From Bacteroides sp. UBA1317 (GTDB lineage Bacteria > Bacteroidota > Bacteroidia > Bacteroidales > Bacteroidaceae), in NCBI GenBank assembly GCA_002307035.1, contig DBTL01000075.1, positions 1 to 28,115 of the forward strand: 28,115 nucleotides of DNA, written 5' to 3'. The notes beneath the pieces were generated by a model. It saw only the letters and a program-made list of their open reading frames with translations. It was not told the DNA's origin and did no database searches. This document shows, one piece after another, positions 15,747 to 26,800 of this stretch; within the stretch, counting starts at the first letter, position 1; every line of letters begins with the position of its first letter. Position numbers and translations under genes: made by a program.

Positions 15747-18700
15747 ATGAGACATTTTCTGATCGCTCTTCTTTTCTCTTCATTATTTTTTCAGGAGGGT
15801 TTCGCTTCTATCGAAATTCGTTCCAAGCAGATAACCATTGCTGATGGGCTGCCTAATAATTCAGTTCGTTATTTTCTCCAAGACAGCAAAGGATTTATGT
15901 GGTTGGGTACGCTAAATGGCCTTAGCCGTTATGATGGCAACTCTTTTCTTACCTTTTATCCTTCTGCTGATAAACCGCTTTCTTTGCAAGACCGACGGGT
16001 ATTTGATATTGCCGAAGACAAAAATGGCTTTCTGTGGACTTCTTTTTCTTCAGAGCAATTTAGTTGTTACGACTTAAAGAAGGCTTGCTTTGTTGATTTT
16101 ACCGGGTGCGGGGAACTTCGGCAGAAGTATTCGAAGAAATTAATCGCTCAAAATGGAGATGTCTGGCTGTGGCATGAAGGAAATGGATGCAGAAAGATCT
16201 CTTATACGAAAGATAAAGGATTTACATCCGTTGTTTATAAGCAGATGAATGGAAAGATTCCTGATGATGATGTGACTTTTGTTGCTGAGGGAGAAGCGGG
16301 CATTATCTGGATTGGAGCAAAGGGAGGTCTAACGTGCGTTAACGGTGGGACATCTAGTATTGCAGATCGGAAAGAAGACTTTTATCAAATGGTTTCTTTC
16401 AAGGGGAATAGCTATTTTTTGACAACAGATAATCAGATTTTTGTTTTTGATAAGACCTCCTCTAAATTGCGCAGAGTTGCTTTTTCAAACTTATCGGGTA
16501 TAACGGTTACTGGTTGTTTCTTGTTGAAAAATAGCTTGATTATACTTACATCCGAAGGTGTATATAACTATAATTTTAAGCATCGAGTGATGCTTCCGGC
16601 TTCTACTTTGTTTGGTGAGGATTTGAAATCGGCTTCTGTTTCAACTGATAATAAACAAAACTTTTGGATATACAACCATACGGGTAAAGTATGGTACATA
16701 AATGCTCGCTCCACAAGACAAAAGCAGTTTCGCCTTATCCCCTCGGAGAAGATGGGGTACATTGACTTTGAACGCTACCACATTGTGCACGATTCACGGA
16801 ACATCATTTGGATTTCGACGTATGGTAACGGCCTTTTTGCATATAATATTGCAAAAGATGAGTTGAATCACTTTACTGCAGGAATGAGCGCTCTGAGCCA
16901 TATAGGGTCAGATTATCTCTTGAATATAACTGAAGATCGTTCGGGCGAAGTTTGGGTTAGTTCCGAGTTTTCGGGCGTCTCCCGGATCTCTGTAATCAAT
17001 GAGGGCTCTTATCGCTTTTTTCCTGAAAATGACTCACTGCTTGATCGCTCAAATACGATTCGAATGGTGTCTAAACTTGATGAAGGAGAGATCTGGATGG
17101 GGACGCGCAAAGGTGGATTGTACATTTATGACCCTCAACTGAACTTAAAATATTCGAAAAAAGATTTCCATTCAAATATTTATGCTGTTAAGAAGGATAA
17201 AGAGGGCAAGGTTTGGATGGGAACTCGTGGAGATGGTCTTTGTATTGATGGGGTGTGGTATAAACATCAGGAGTCTGATTCACATTCTGTTGCGAATGAC
17301 AACATTTTCTGTATTTATCGAGATAAGAAAAACAGAATGTGGGTGGGCACTTTTGGCGGTGGCTTGGATTTGGCCGTCAAGACTGATCGTGGCTATAAGT
17401 TCTATCATTATCTGAATACTGCTTACGGACAGAAACAGATTCGGGTAATCAGTGAAGATAAGAGCGGAATGATGTGGGTAGGAACAAGTGATGGTGTATA
17501 TGTGTTTGATCCGGATATACTTACCAGGAATCCCAGTCAATACTATTTGTACAATTACACGAATGGCAAGTTAAAGAGCAATGAAGTTCGCTGCCTACTC
17601 TCTGATAGCAAAGGACGAATATGGATCGGGACATCGGGCGCAGGTTTTAGTATTTGTAGACCGCAACATAATTATGCAGCATTGGCCTTTGAGCATTACA
17701 GCACACATGATGGACTTTCAAATGATATAGTACAATCAATAGCCGAAGATAGAAAAGGATGCATCTGGCTGGCTACCGAATATGGCATATCAAAGTTTAC
17801 GATAGAGAAAAAAGCGTTCGAAAATTATTTCTTTTCAGCATATCCTCAAGGAAATGTCTATACAGAGAACTCTAGTTGCGTTTGTGAGAATGGCAATATC
17901 TTGTTTGGCTCTAACTATGGCTTTGTGGTTTTCGATCCCGACGTTGTGAGGAAATATACCTTCTCTTTTCCTGTGGTGTTTACCAATCTTAATGTGAATG
18001 GAATGAATGTAATGCCTGGCGATGTTCATTCTTCACTTGCACTTTCTATGCCTTATGCGAGTGAAATTCTTCTCAAAGCCAATCAAAATTCATTTGTAAT
18101 TGATTTTTCCTCATTCAACTATGCAGATGCGGGACAAACGAAATATTCGTATCGTTTGGTGAATTACGATAAAGATTGGAGTATTCCTTCTTCTTTGAAT
18201 TTTGCTGCTTACAAGATGCTTCCTCATGGGGAATATGAACTACAGGTGAAAGCATGCAATAGTTCGGGGGTGTGGAATAAGAATATAGCGACGCTGAAAA
18301 TAATTATTAGTCCACCCTTTTATCTTTCTTTTTGGGCTTTCATAATTTACGCACTGCTTATCGTGGGTGGAGGATATTTCGCTTTCAGAATAGCCCGCAA
18401 TTTTAACCGGTTACACAATAAAATACAGATAGAGAAGCAACTTACGGATTATAAGTTGGTCTTCTTTACCAATATATCGCACGAATTCCGTACCCCGTTG
18501 ACTCTTATTCAGGGAGCGCTAGAGCGCATTCAGCGTCTAAACATAACATCAAAAGAATTGGCACATCCGCTGCAAACGATGGAAAAAAGTACGAATAGAA
18601 TGTTGAGACTGATTGATCAATTGCTCGAATTCCGTAAGATGCAGAATAATAAATTGGCCTTGTCATTAGAAGAAACGGATGTCATTGCGATGCTATATGA

Positions 18701-20000
18701 GATTTTCTTGAGTTTCGGAGATACGGCTGAATCAAAGAACATGGATTTCCAATTTATGCCTTCGGTCAGTAAATATAAGATGTATATTGATAAAGGGAAG
18801 TTGGATAAGATGGTTTATAATATATTGTCGAATGCGTTCAAATATACTCCACAGGGTGGGAAGATACGCTTGATTGTGAATGTTGAGTCGGAGAAAGATC
18901 TACTCGCGATTCGTGTGAGCGATACTGGGGTTGGAATTCCAAAAGAAAAACGGAATGAACTTTTTAATCGCTTCATGCAAAGTAATTTTTCAGGAAACAG
19001 TGTTGGAATCGGCTTGCATCTGACGCATGAATTAGTACAAGTGCATAAAGGTAGTATCACTTATGAAGAAAATGAAGGAGGAGGTTCTGTGTTTACGGTC
19101 AATTTGCCGTTAGGTATTAAGGCGTATGAGGATAAGGATTTTCTGATTCCGAACAATGTGCTCATGCGTGAGCAGAATGATATTCTTCCAACGGAACATT
19201 TGGAAGAATCGGACGTGCTGATTGCGGCTGCTACTGTGCCTCTTAATCAACAAAAAATTTTGGTGATTGAAGACGATAATGATGTGCGTCGGTATTTGAA
19301 AGAGGAGCTTGGTGCTTATTTCGAAGTGATGGTGGCTGATAATGGAACAACGGGTTTCGAGATGGCCCGAACTTCGGAACCGAGTTTGATTGTTTGTGAT
19401 GTGTTGATGCCCGGAATGAATGGCTTTGAGGTGACTCGCAAACTTAAATCGGATTTTGACACAAGCCATATTCCGGTGATTTTGCTGACCGCTTTGAGCT
19501 TACCCGAAAATCACTTGGAGGGTATAGAGAGTGGTGCAGATGCTTATCTCTCCAAACCATTTAGCATAAAGTTGCTGTTGGCACGTATTATTAAATTGTT
19601 GGAACAGCGAGAAAAACTGAAAGTGAAATTCTCCGAAGAACCAGGCATTATGCGTTCGGCAATATGTGCTTCTGAACGAGATAAAGAATTTGTAGATGAA
19701 CTGCACCAGTTGTTGGAAAAGAATATCGGCAATGCGAATTTTTCAGTGGATGAATTTGCCTCAATCATGGGAATTGGGCGTACTGTATTTTATAAGAAGG
19801 TAAAAGGGGTGACCGGATACTCTCCGAATGAGTATATTCGTATAATCCGTATGAAGAAGGCGGCAGAACTTCTGTTATCCGGCAAACTAACTGTGTCGGA
19901 GGTGTCATACAAAGTGGGTATTGATGATCCGTTTTATTTTAGCAAATGTTTTAAAACGCAGTTTGGAGTAGCCCCTTCCGTATATCAGAAGGGCAAATAA
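15747..20000 (+). CDS. Hybrid two-component system (HTCS) sensor-regulator
   Basis: This 1417-residue one-protein signalling system has sensor, kinase and transcription factor in a single chain. Signal peptide ~1-23; then about 14 propeller repeats of the 'DSKGFMWLGT.NGLSRYD' type (residues ~25-740) that form the periplasmic ligand-binding domain. A Y_Y_Y domain follows (~785-850, YSYRLVNYDKDW, LPHGEYELQVKA), one transmembrane helix (~858-880), HisKA with phospho-acceptor His912 (NISHEFRTPLT), an HATPase with NILSNAFKYTP and DTGVGIPK, a receiver with acceptor Asp1218 (CDVLMPGMNGFEV) and Lys in LSKPF, and an AraC-type helix-turn-helix at the C-terminus (~1310-1417). Every catalytic motif is intact. 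ATG at 15747 is chosen because it gives the best signal peptide. It likely senses an RG-I oligosaccharide and activates the flanking operons. Confidence 0.96.
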   Translation: MRHFLIALLFSSLFFQEGFASIEIRSKQITIADGLPNNSVRYFLQDSKGFMWLGTLNGLSRYDGNSFLTFYPSADKPLSLQDRRVFDIAEDKNGFLWTSFSSEQFSCYDLKKACFVDFTGCGELRQKYSKKLIAQNGDVWLWHEGNGCRKISYTKDKGFTSVVYKQMNGKIPDDDVTFVAEGEAGIIWIGAKGGLTCVNGGTSSIADRKEDFYQMVSFKGNSYFLTTDNQIFVFDKTSSKLRRVAFSNLSGITVTGCFLLKNSLIILTSEGVYNYNFKHRVMLPASTLFGEDLKSASVSTDNKQNFWIYNHTGKVWYINARSTRQKQFRLIPSEKMGYIDFERYHIVHDSRNIIWISTYGNGLFAYNIAKDELNHFTAGMSALSHIGSDYLLNITEDRSGEVWVSSEFSGVSRISVINEGSYRFFPENDSLLDRSNTIRMVSKLDEGEIWMGTRKGGLYIYDPQLNLKYSKKDFHSNIYAVKKDKEGKVWMGTRGDGLCIDGVWYKHQESDSHSVANDNIFCIYRDKKNRMWVGTFGGGLDLAVKTDRGYKFYHYLNTAYGQKQIRVISEDKSGMMWVGTSDGVYVFDPDILTRNPSQYYLYNYTNGKLKSNEVRCLLSDSKGRIWIGTSGAGFSICRPQHNYAALAFEHYSTHDGLSNDIVQSIAEDRKGCIWLATEYGISKFTIEKKAFENYFFSAYPQGNVYTENSSCVCENGNILFGSNYGFVVFDPDVVRKYTFSFPVVFTNLNVNGMNVMPGDVHSSLALSMPYASEILLKANQNSFVIDFSSFNYADAGQTKYSYRLVNYDKDWSIPSSLNFAAYKMLPHGEYELQVKACNSSGVWNKNIATLKIIISPPFYLSFWAFIIYALLIVGGGYFAFRIARNFNRLHNKIQIEKQLTDYKLVFFTNISHEFRTPLTLIQGALERIQRLNITSKELAHPLQTMEKSTNRMLRLIDQLLEFRKMQNNKLALSLEETDVIAMLYEIFLSFGDTAESKNMDFQFMPSVSKYKMYIDKGKLDKMVYNILSNAFKYTPQGGKIRLIVNVESEKDLLAIRVSDTGVGIPKEKRNELFNRFMQSNFSGNSVGIGLHLTHELVQVHKGSITYEENEGGGSVFTVNLPLGIKAYEDKDFLIPNNVLMREQNDILPTEHLEESDVLIAAATVPLNQQKILVIEDDNDVRRYLKEELGAYFEVMVADNGTTGFEMARTSEPSLIVCDVLMPGMNGFEVTRKLKSDFDTSHIPVILLTALSLPENHLEGIESGADAYLSKPFSIKLLLARIIKLLEQREKLKVKFSEEPGIMRSAICASERDKEFVDELHQLLEKNIGNANFSVDEFASIMGIGRTVFYKKVKGVTGYSPNEYIRIIRMKKAAELLLSGKLTVSEVSYKVGIDDPFYFSKCFKTQFGVAPSVYQKGK

Positions 20001-20021
20001 ACAGAGTAAACGAAAAATAAG

Positions 20022-22118
20022 ATGATAACAAGTCAGTTAATCCACCCTCAAAGTATTGTAGTGGTAGGGGCGTCAAATAATATGCATAAACCTGGTGGGG
20101 CTATTTTAAGGAACCTTATTCAGGGAGGATATAAAGGCGAACTAAGGGCTGTGAACCCTAAAGAGGCTGAGGTGCAGGGAGTACGCTCTTTTGCTTCTGT
20201 GGCCGATGTGCCGAATACGGATTTGGCTATTCTGGCTATCTCGGCTTCTATGTGTCCGGATGCAGTAGAAATACTTGCTGCCGAAAAGCAAACGCGTGCA
20301 TTTATCATTCTTTCGGCCGGATTTGGAGAAGAGACGCATGAGGGAGCTTTGCTGGAGAATCGCATTCTGGAGATCGTGAATAAATATGGCGCTTCGCTCA
20401 TCGGGCCGAACTGTATTGGGGTGCTTAACACTTGGCATCACAGTGTTTTTACACAGCCAATACCCAATTTAAGTCTGAAAGGAGTTGACCTGATCTCTAG
20501 TTCCGGAGCTACGGCGGTATTTATTATGGAATCGGCTGTTGTGAAGGGACTTCAGTTTAATTCTGTCTGGTCGGTGGGTAATGCCAAGCAGATTGGAGTA
20601 GAGGATGTGTTGCAATACTTAGACGAAACATTTGATGCAGAAAAGGATTCTCGTATTAAACTCATTTATATAGAAAGCATTAAAGATCCGGACAGGTTGT
20701 TGCTTCATGCTTCTTCGTTGATAGGAAAGGGTTGCCGCATTGCAGCCATAAAAGCGGGAAGCTCGGAGAGTGGCAGTCGCGCTGCTTCTTCACATACGGG
20801 AGCTATTGCAAGTCCCGATTCTGCAGTAGAGGCTTTGTTTCGTAAAGCGGGTATTGTACGTTGTTACTCTCGTGAGGAACTCACTACTGTAGGCTGTGTA
20901 TTTACTCTTCCTGAACTTAAAGGGAAGAACTTTGCAATTGTGACCCATGCCGGAGGCCCCGGCGTAATGTTGACAGATGCTCTTTCGAAAGGGGGCTTGA
21001 ATGTGCCAAAACTTGAGGGGCCGATGGTGGATGAACTTAAGAACAAGCTTCTTCCGGGGGCATCTGTTGCTAACCCTATAGATGTCTTGGCTACAGGAAC
21101 ACCGCAACATCTTGAAATTGCAATAGACTATTGCGAAAATAAATTTGAGAATATAGATGCCATCATGGCCATCTTCGGAACACCGGGATTGGTGACGATG
21201 TTTGAGATGTATGAAATGTTGCATCAGAAGATGTTGCATTGTAAGAAACCGGTTTTCCCCGTGTTACCCTCTATTCATACAGCAGGGAAAGAGGTAGAAG
21301 AGTTCCTGCAAAAGGGGCATGTGAACTTTGCTGATGAGGTAACGCTCGGCACAGCTCTGTCGCGCATTATGAATGTGCCGAAACCTGCCGCCAATAAGGC
21401 TGAACTATATGGCGTAGATGTACCCGCTATTCGTCGGATCATTGATTCTATACCCTCAGATGGATATATTGAGCCACATTATGTTCAGGCTCTGTTGCGT
21501 GCGGCCGGCATCTCGATTGTCGACGAATTTGTGTCTAATCAGAAGCAAGAGGTACTCGGCTTTGCTCGTCGCTGTGGATTTCCGATTGTAGTTAAGGTAG
21601 TTGGCCCTGTTCATAAGTCGGATGTAGGAGGAGTGGCGCTGAATGTGAAGAGCGAAGAGTATTTGGCTTTGGAATTTGATCGGATGATGAATATTCCGGA
21701 TGCCAAAGCTGTGATGGTGCAACCAATGTTGAAAGGAACAGAACTGTTTATTGGAGCTAAATACGAAGAGAAATTCGGTCATGTCGTTCTTTGCGGGTTG
21801 GGCGGCATCTTTGTGGAGGTGCTGAAAGATGTATCTTCCGGCCTGGCACCTCTCTCATACGAAGAGGCTTATTCAATGATTCATTCTCTGCGTGCCTATA
21901 AGATTATTCAGGGAACCCGTGGACAGAAAGGAGTGAATGAAGATAAATTTGCCGAAATAATCGTTCGTTTATCTACTTTGCTACGCTTCGCTACTGAGAT
22001 AAAAGAAATGGATATCAATCCGCTTCTTGCTACGGAGAAGAATGTAGTGGCTGTAGATGCCCGTATAAGGATTGAGAAGGCAAAGGAATCATCCTTTTCA
22101 AAGTTTATACAACCGTGA
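20022..22118 (+). CDS. ADP-forming acyl-CoA synthetase (acetate--CoA ligase family), alpha-beta fusion
   Basis: This 698-residue cytoplasmic enzyme converts an acyl-CoA plus ADP and phosphate to the free acid, CoA and ATP, or the reverse. Order of domains: CoA-binding Rossmann part (IVVVGASNNMHKPGGAILRNL, residues 12-32; ILSAGFGE; LIGPNCIGVLN), succinyl-CoA-ligase-like parts with the probable phospho-His258 in SSHTGA, and a C-terminal ATP-grasp (from ~480; VVKVVGPVHKSDVGGVALNV, FGHVVLCGLGGIFVEV, EMDINPLLA). Both subunits are fused, as in many bacterial ACD enzymes. The substrate acid cannot be read from the sequence. It starts 21 bp after the HTCS stop and is likely co-transcribed with it, although its link to pectin use is unclear: it could conserve energy from fermentation of the released sugars. 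A strong hairpin follows it. Confidence 0.9.
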   Translation: MITSQLIHPQSIVVVGASNNMHKPGGAILRNLIQGGYKGELRAVNPKEAEVQGVRSFASVADVPNTDLAILAISASMCPDAVEILAAEKQTRAFIILSAGFGEETHEGALLENRILEIVNKYGASLIGPNCIGVLNTWHHSVFTQPIPNLSLKGVDLISSSGATAVFIMESAVVKGLQFNSVWSVGNAKQIGVEDVLQYLDETFDAEKDSRIKLIYIESIKDPDRLLLHASSLIGKGCRIAAIKAGSSESGSRAASSHTGAIASPDSAVEALFRKAGIVRCYSREELTTVGCVFTLPELKGKNFAIVTHAGGPGVMLTDALSKGGLNVPKLEGPMVDELKNKLLPGASVANPIDVLATGTPQHLEIAIDYCENKFENIDAIMAIFGTPGLVTMFEMYEMLHQKMLHCKKPVFPVLPSIHTAGKEVEEFLQKGHVNFADEVTLGTALSRIMNVPKPAANKAELYGVDVPAIRRIIDSIPSDGYIEPHYVQALLRAAGISIVDEFVSNQKQEVLGFARRCGFPIVVKVVGPVHKSDVGGVALNVKSEEYLALEFDRMMNIPDAKAVMVQPMLKGTELFIGAKYEEKFGHVVLCGLGGIFVEVLKDVSSGLAPLSYEEAYSMIHSLRAYKIIQGTRGQKGVNEDKFAEIIVRLSTLLRFATEIKEMDINPLLATEKNVVAVDARIRIEKAKESSFSKFIQP

Positions 22119-22151
22119 GTCGTTGAATTTTATAAGTTTTGAAGCAAAAAC

Positions 22152-22205
22152 AACACCTTCTTATAAAATAATCATATTAATGATTATAATTTATAAGAAG
22201 GTGTT
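22152..22205. terminator. Bidirectional terminator between the acyl-CoA synthetase and susD genes
   Basis: A perfect 16-bp stem (22152-22167 with 22190-22205) is extended by a 7-bp inner stem (22168-22174 with 22181-22187), a 2-base bulge and a 6-base loop. An A run at 22146-22150 gives a T tract on the minus strand, and GTGTTTAAGT follows on the plus strand. It lies between two convergent genes and can serve both. Confidence 0.85.
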
Positions 22206-22226
22206 TAAGTATACGGAATAGGCTTT

Positions 22227-23852
22227 TTAATATCCGGTGTTTTGAGTTAAATTAGGATTAATCTCAATTTCAGAAAGTGGAATGGGCCAAAGCTCATTGA
22301 TGCCAGCTTTGAAATTTCTCTTTTGTGCCAAAGCATAACCGTTCTCATCAACTTCAAAGTCTGTATAGCTTGCAGGATCAGTTGTCAACTTCATGCCGTG
22401 AAATTGATGATTTAATTCTTCAGCGGCAATGCCCCAACGAAGTATATCATAATATCGTATGCCTTCAAAAGCTAACTCAACTCTACGCTCACGACGAACA
22501 ATGGTGCGCAACTTGCTTTGATCGGTTTCTGTAACTGCTGGCATATTGACACAATCGCGTCCGCGAACTTTGTTAATCGTTGCATCTAGTAAGGTTTGGT
22601 CAATTGTTTCTCCTGCTTCTAATTCAGATTCTAGATAGCTAAGTAAGACTTCGGCGTAACGAATCAAAGGAAAGTCAGCTCCATAGTTCATTAAGCTACC
22701 ATCAAAATCTTCGTCCATAAATTTCCGAATGCAATAACCTGTCCATGTGCTATACTTGCCAAATCTGTCACTTGAAGAAGAGGCTGGAGTAGCATTATAC
22801 GTTGTGCCTTTAAAAGTAGAGTAACCACTAATCAAAACAGTGTAAAGCATACGCGGGTCACGGTTCTCATAAGGCTTGTCTTCGTTATAAAGTGGAGATT
22901 CGTCAATAGTTTTCCCATCTGTACATTCAAAATCTTCAACTAATTCGTTATATGGAGAATATTGATGCCATCCACTCCAAGTTTCAGGATAGAGATATTG
23001 TAACATTACATGGCTATAATCGTCCTGCAAATAGCATGAACGCATTATAATTTCTTCACTGTTTTCATCGGATTCAGTGAACATCTCATCAAAAAGAGGG
23101 TCGATTTCGTAAATGCCTTGGTCAATAATTTTTTTGTAGGTTGTGGTGGCATCGCTCCAATTTTCTTCAGCCATTTGTAAACGTCCTAGTAAAGCCAAAG
23201 CTGCACCGGAAGTCATTCGACCAATTTCACTACTTGAACGGGTATCTGGAAGAACTTCACTGGCTTCTTTCAGTTCTGTCTCACAAAAAGCCCAAACATC
23301 AGCTTTAGCAGTGCGTACAATGCTATTGGCCTCACTTAGTGTAAGAACAGTTGTCGTAAATGGCACATCTCCATAATAAAGGGCAAGGTTGAAATATTCA
23401 TAAGCTCTTAAAGTTCGAACTTCTGCTTCATACATCGCTTTTGTTGTAGCATCCATTTCGAAGCCTTCAATATGGTCCATGAAATTGTTGCATACGGCAA
23501 TTTTTTCATAAGCATGCTCCCAATATGAACTAACAACCCAATAGCCTGAATAAACAGTTCCATCTGTCATCATATCGGGTATACCTTCTTTTTCTGATCC
23601 ATTGCCAGCCATCAAATCAAGATATAATAGTGCTCTTGGTGTCCAAAAGTCTTCACCTCTCCATCCACCTCCGCCTGTATAGTAACATCCTGTAAGTGCC
23701 AATGTGGCATCACTTTCACTTTTCCAGAAAGTGGCGTCAGACACTTCATCCAACGGTTGCTTATCAAATATATCTGAGCAAGCAAAAGTTATACTGGTCA
23801 TTATCACAACCAGAAATAATCTTTTTACTGATTTGAATATTTTATTTTTCAT
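22227..23852 (-). CDS. SusD/RagB-family glycan-binding outer-membrane lipoprotein
   Basis: This 541-residue surface lipoprotein captures oligosaccharides and acts as a lid on the SusC pore. A lipoprotein signal ends TFACSD with the lipidated Cys25. SusD family features are visible: FDKQPLDEVSDATFWKSESDATLALTGCYY near the N-terminus, LRAYEYFNLALYYGDVPFTT in the TPR region, ALLGRLQMAEENW, and the typical ending with RRERRVELAFEGIRYYDILRWG and ELWPIPLSEIEINPNLTQNTGY. Length is normal. The gene begins 18 bp after the susC stop on the same strand, the standard arrangement. The natural ligand is inferred from the enzymes of the locus to be a rhamnogalacturonan fragment, perhaps fucosylated; the sequence itself does not prove it. 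Confidence 0.96.
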   Translation of the reverse strand: MKNKIFKSVKRLFLVVIMTSITFACSDIFDKQPLDEVSDATFWKSESDATLALTGCYYTGGGGWRGEDFWTPRALLYLDLMAGNGSEKEGIPDMMTDGTVYSGYWVVSSYWEHAYEKIAVCNNFMDHIEGFEMDATTKAMYEAEVRTLRAYEYFNLALYYGDVPFTTTVLTLSEANSIVRTAKADVWAFCETELKEASEVLPDTRSSSEIGRMTSGAALALLGRLQMAEENWSDATTTYKKIIDQGIYEIDPLFDEMFTESDENSEEIIMRSCYLQDDYSHVMLQYLYPETWSGWHQYSPYNELVEDFECTDGKTIDESPLYNEDKPYENRDPRMLYTVLISGYSTFKGTTYNATPASSSSDRFGKYSTWTGYCIRKFMDEDFDGSLMNYGADFPLIRYAEVLLSYLESELEAGETIDQTLLDATINKVRGRDCVNMPAVTETDQSKLRTIVRRERRVELAFEGIRYYDILRWGIAAEELNHQFHGMKLTTDPASYTDFEVDENGYALAQKRNFKAGINELWPIPLSEIEINPNLTQNTGY

Positions 23853-23870
23853 TGCTTACTAAATTTAATG

Positions 23871-26800
23871 TTAGAATTTGATGTTTAGGCCAAATGTGTA
23901 AACAGCTGTTATGGGATAGAAGCTGGGTGAATCACCTGTAGGTTGATACATTTCAGGATCCCAACCTTTATAGTAGCTATTCAAAGAAAAGAGATTTTGC
24001 CCACTGAAGTAAACTCTTAACTGGCTCAAACTTAATTTTTCTGAAATATTTTTCGGAAAGGTATAACCTATTTGAAGGTTCTTGCAACGTAAAAAAGATG
24101 CATTTCGTAGCCAATAAGTAGAGGTCTGGATTGTGCCAGAACCTTGACTCAACGAGGTTAATTTAATGTATTTGGCATTACGATCGGGATTCTCGGAAGT
24201 CCAACGATTATCTATTTGCCATTGTTGAATAGATCCGCTATTATAGAAGGCATAAGCTTGATAAGAACCCATTTGCTGCTTGTATCCTCCTAGGCCTTGA
24301 AATAACATCGAGAAATCTAAACCTTTATATTCGGTAGAAAAAGTTATTCCATAAGCATATTTTGGGAGACTTGAACCTATTACTTTTCTATCGTAGGTAG
24401 CATCAACTGTTCCATCTGGTACTCCGTCTGGACCGCTGATGTCTTTATAGCGTACAAATCCCGGTTCAGCTGAATAAGGTTGATCTGCATAAGTGTCAAT
24501 ATCGGATTGGTCAACAAATAAGCCATCGGCTACATAACCGTAGATAGCGTCCAATGATTTACCTACAAACAGGTTGCTACTAATATCTTGGGACAGGCCA
24601 CTGGCAAGTGAAGTGACTTGGTTCTTTGTGTAAGAGAAATTAGGAGCGATGCTAATGTTTACTTTCCCAATATTAGTATGATAATTTAACATGATTTCAA
24701 AACCGGTATTCTTTACAGATGCGGCATTGACTTCAGAGGGCGTCATCCCCAAAACACTAGAGGTTGAAATTGTATAAAGAATGTCGGATGTTTTTTTATT
24801 GAATACATCAAATATCACATCCAGTTTGTTGAAGATAGTAAAATCTAAACCGAGGTCAGTAACTGCTGTGGTTTCCCAACTGATATCTTCATTAGCTAAA
24901 GTCGTGACAGTTGCACCTGAAGACATTGTACCGCCGAATGGGTAGTCTTTGCCCAAACTGACAGTGTTCTGATACGGGTAGTTGCCAATGTTCTGATTTC
25001 CCAGTTTACCCCAAGATACACGTAATTTCAGGTTATTAACCCAACTGATATCTTTCATAAAGGATTCTTCGGAAATCCTCCATCCTGCTGATACTGAAGG
25101 GAAAAGTCCCCAACGGCCATCGGATGGAAAGCGTGAAGTACCGTCGTAGCGCGCATTAACTTCAAGCAAATAACGATCCTTAAAGGAATAATTGATGCGG
25201 CCAAAGAATGAACGTAATCCCCATTCTGTAGCAGATCCGGTGGCTGTCTGTCCGGTAGTGGAGCCTGCATTTAATTCATATAGTTCATCGTTAGGAAAAT
25301 CCTGACGATAACTGCTACCCCAATTACTCTGATATTCTTCCTGAGAAATACCACCCAAAATATTGAACTTATGATCCTTGATTGTTTTGTTGTATTTTGC
25401 AATTAATTGTAATGTTACCAATGAATTCCATCCGTTTGAGACCGTTAGACTATTGGGCGTATAAGTTTTATTAGCATCATATACCAATTCGGAAACGTAA
25501 TCTTTGTTATAGTAATTGTAGTACTTGTAGCCAGCCTTTCCACTTACGGAGAAGTCCTTTAAAGGGCTCCATTCCAGCTCGGCACCGCCCATAAACATGT
25601 TACTCTTGTTGTTTGTAAATGAATTGCTGTCCATCCAGCCTTCGGGGCAATAATTATCTTGATAGCCATACGTTCCATCAGATTTTCTTCCTGCATAGAT
25701 AGAGCCTTCACGGACAGCATAGCCAATCATGCTGGTCATACTATCGTTACTCCTGGGTTCCATCGTATTGCTTACATAGCCGCCAATATTGGCATTTAAC
25801 TTCAAATTATTTGTTAACTGATTGTCTATGTTTAATTGGAAGTTGTATTTATCGTTATTATTCTTATCAAGAAGACCATTTTGGCGTAGATAACCTAATG
25901 AGAGTAGGTATGAACTTTTGTCGCTTCCACCCACGAAACTTATGTTGTGGTTTGTTTGGAACCCTGAGCCTGAAGTGAGTAGGTTTTTTAAGTGATTTAC
26001 GTTTGGGTAGTTATCGGGATCTGAACCATCTTTAAATTTCTGGATTTCTTCGTCAGTATAAGTCGCACTATAGCCTTGGTTGATGTTGGCTTCGTTTTTC
26101 ATTGTCGCAAACTTCCATGAATCAACGAGATCGGGCAGTGCAGTTGCATTTTGCCAACCGGCATAAGCATTGTATGAAATCTGCATTTTGCCTTTTTGAC
26201 CACGTTTACTTTCAATCAGTATTACCCCATTGGCGGCACGGGTACCATAAATAGAAGCAGAAGCAGCATCTTTTAATATAGAAATACTTTTGACGTTATT
26301 AGGGTCAATATCATTTATCGAAGCTGCTAACCCATCAATCAAGACTAGCGGATCAGAGCCGGCACTTGAAAACGTACCCATACCACGAATCTTAATAGAT
26401 GCACCATCGTCACCCGGACGGCTCGAAGATTGTGTTACCGAAACGCCACTGGCTAGACCCGCTAAAGCTTGAGAGGTTTGAGTAACCGGACGGTTTTCCA
26501 ATGCTTTGGAAGATACACTGGTAATAGCACCTGTTAAGTTGATTTTCTTTTGTGTGCCATAGCCTACAACTACTACTTCATCCAATATCTCTAAATTTTC
26601 TTTTAGAATTATGGTCATATTTTTCGTAGGTTTAACCTCTTGAGATATAAAGCCGATATAGGAAATTTGTAAATATGCGCCCGGTTTTACATTGACAGAA
26701 AAGTTACCTTCTAAATCGGTAATCGTACCATTTGTGGTACCCTTCTCGTAGACATTAGCACCGATTATTGGATCGCCCTTGGAATCTTTGACTATACCAT

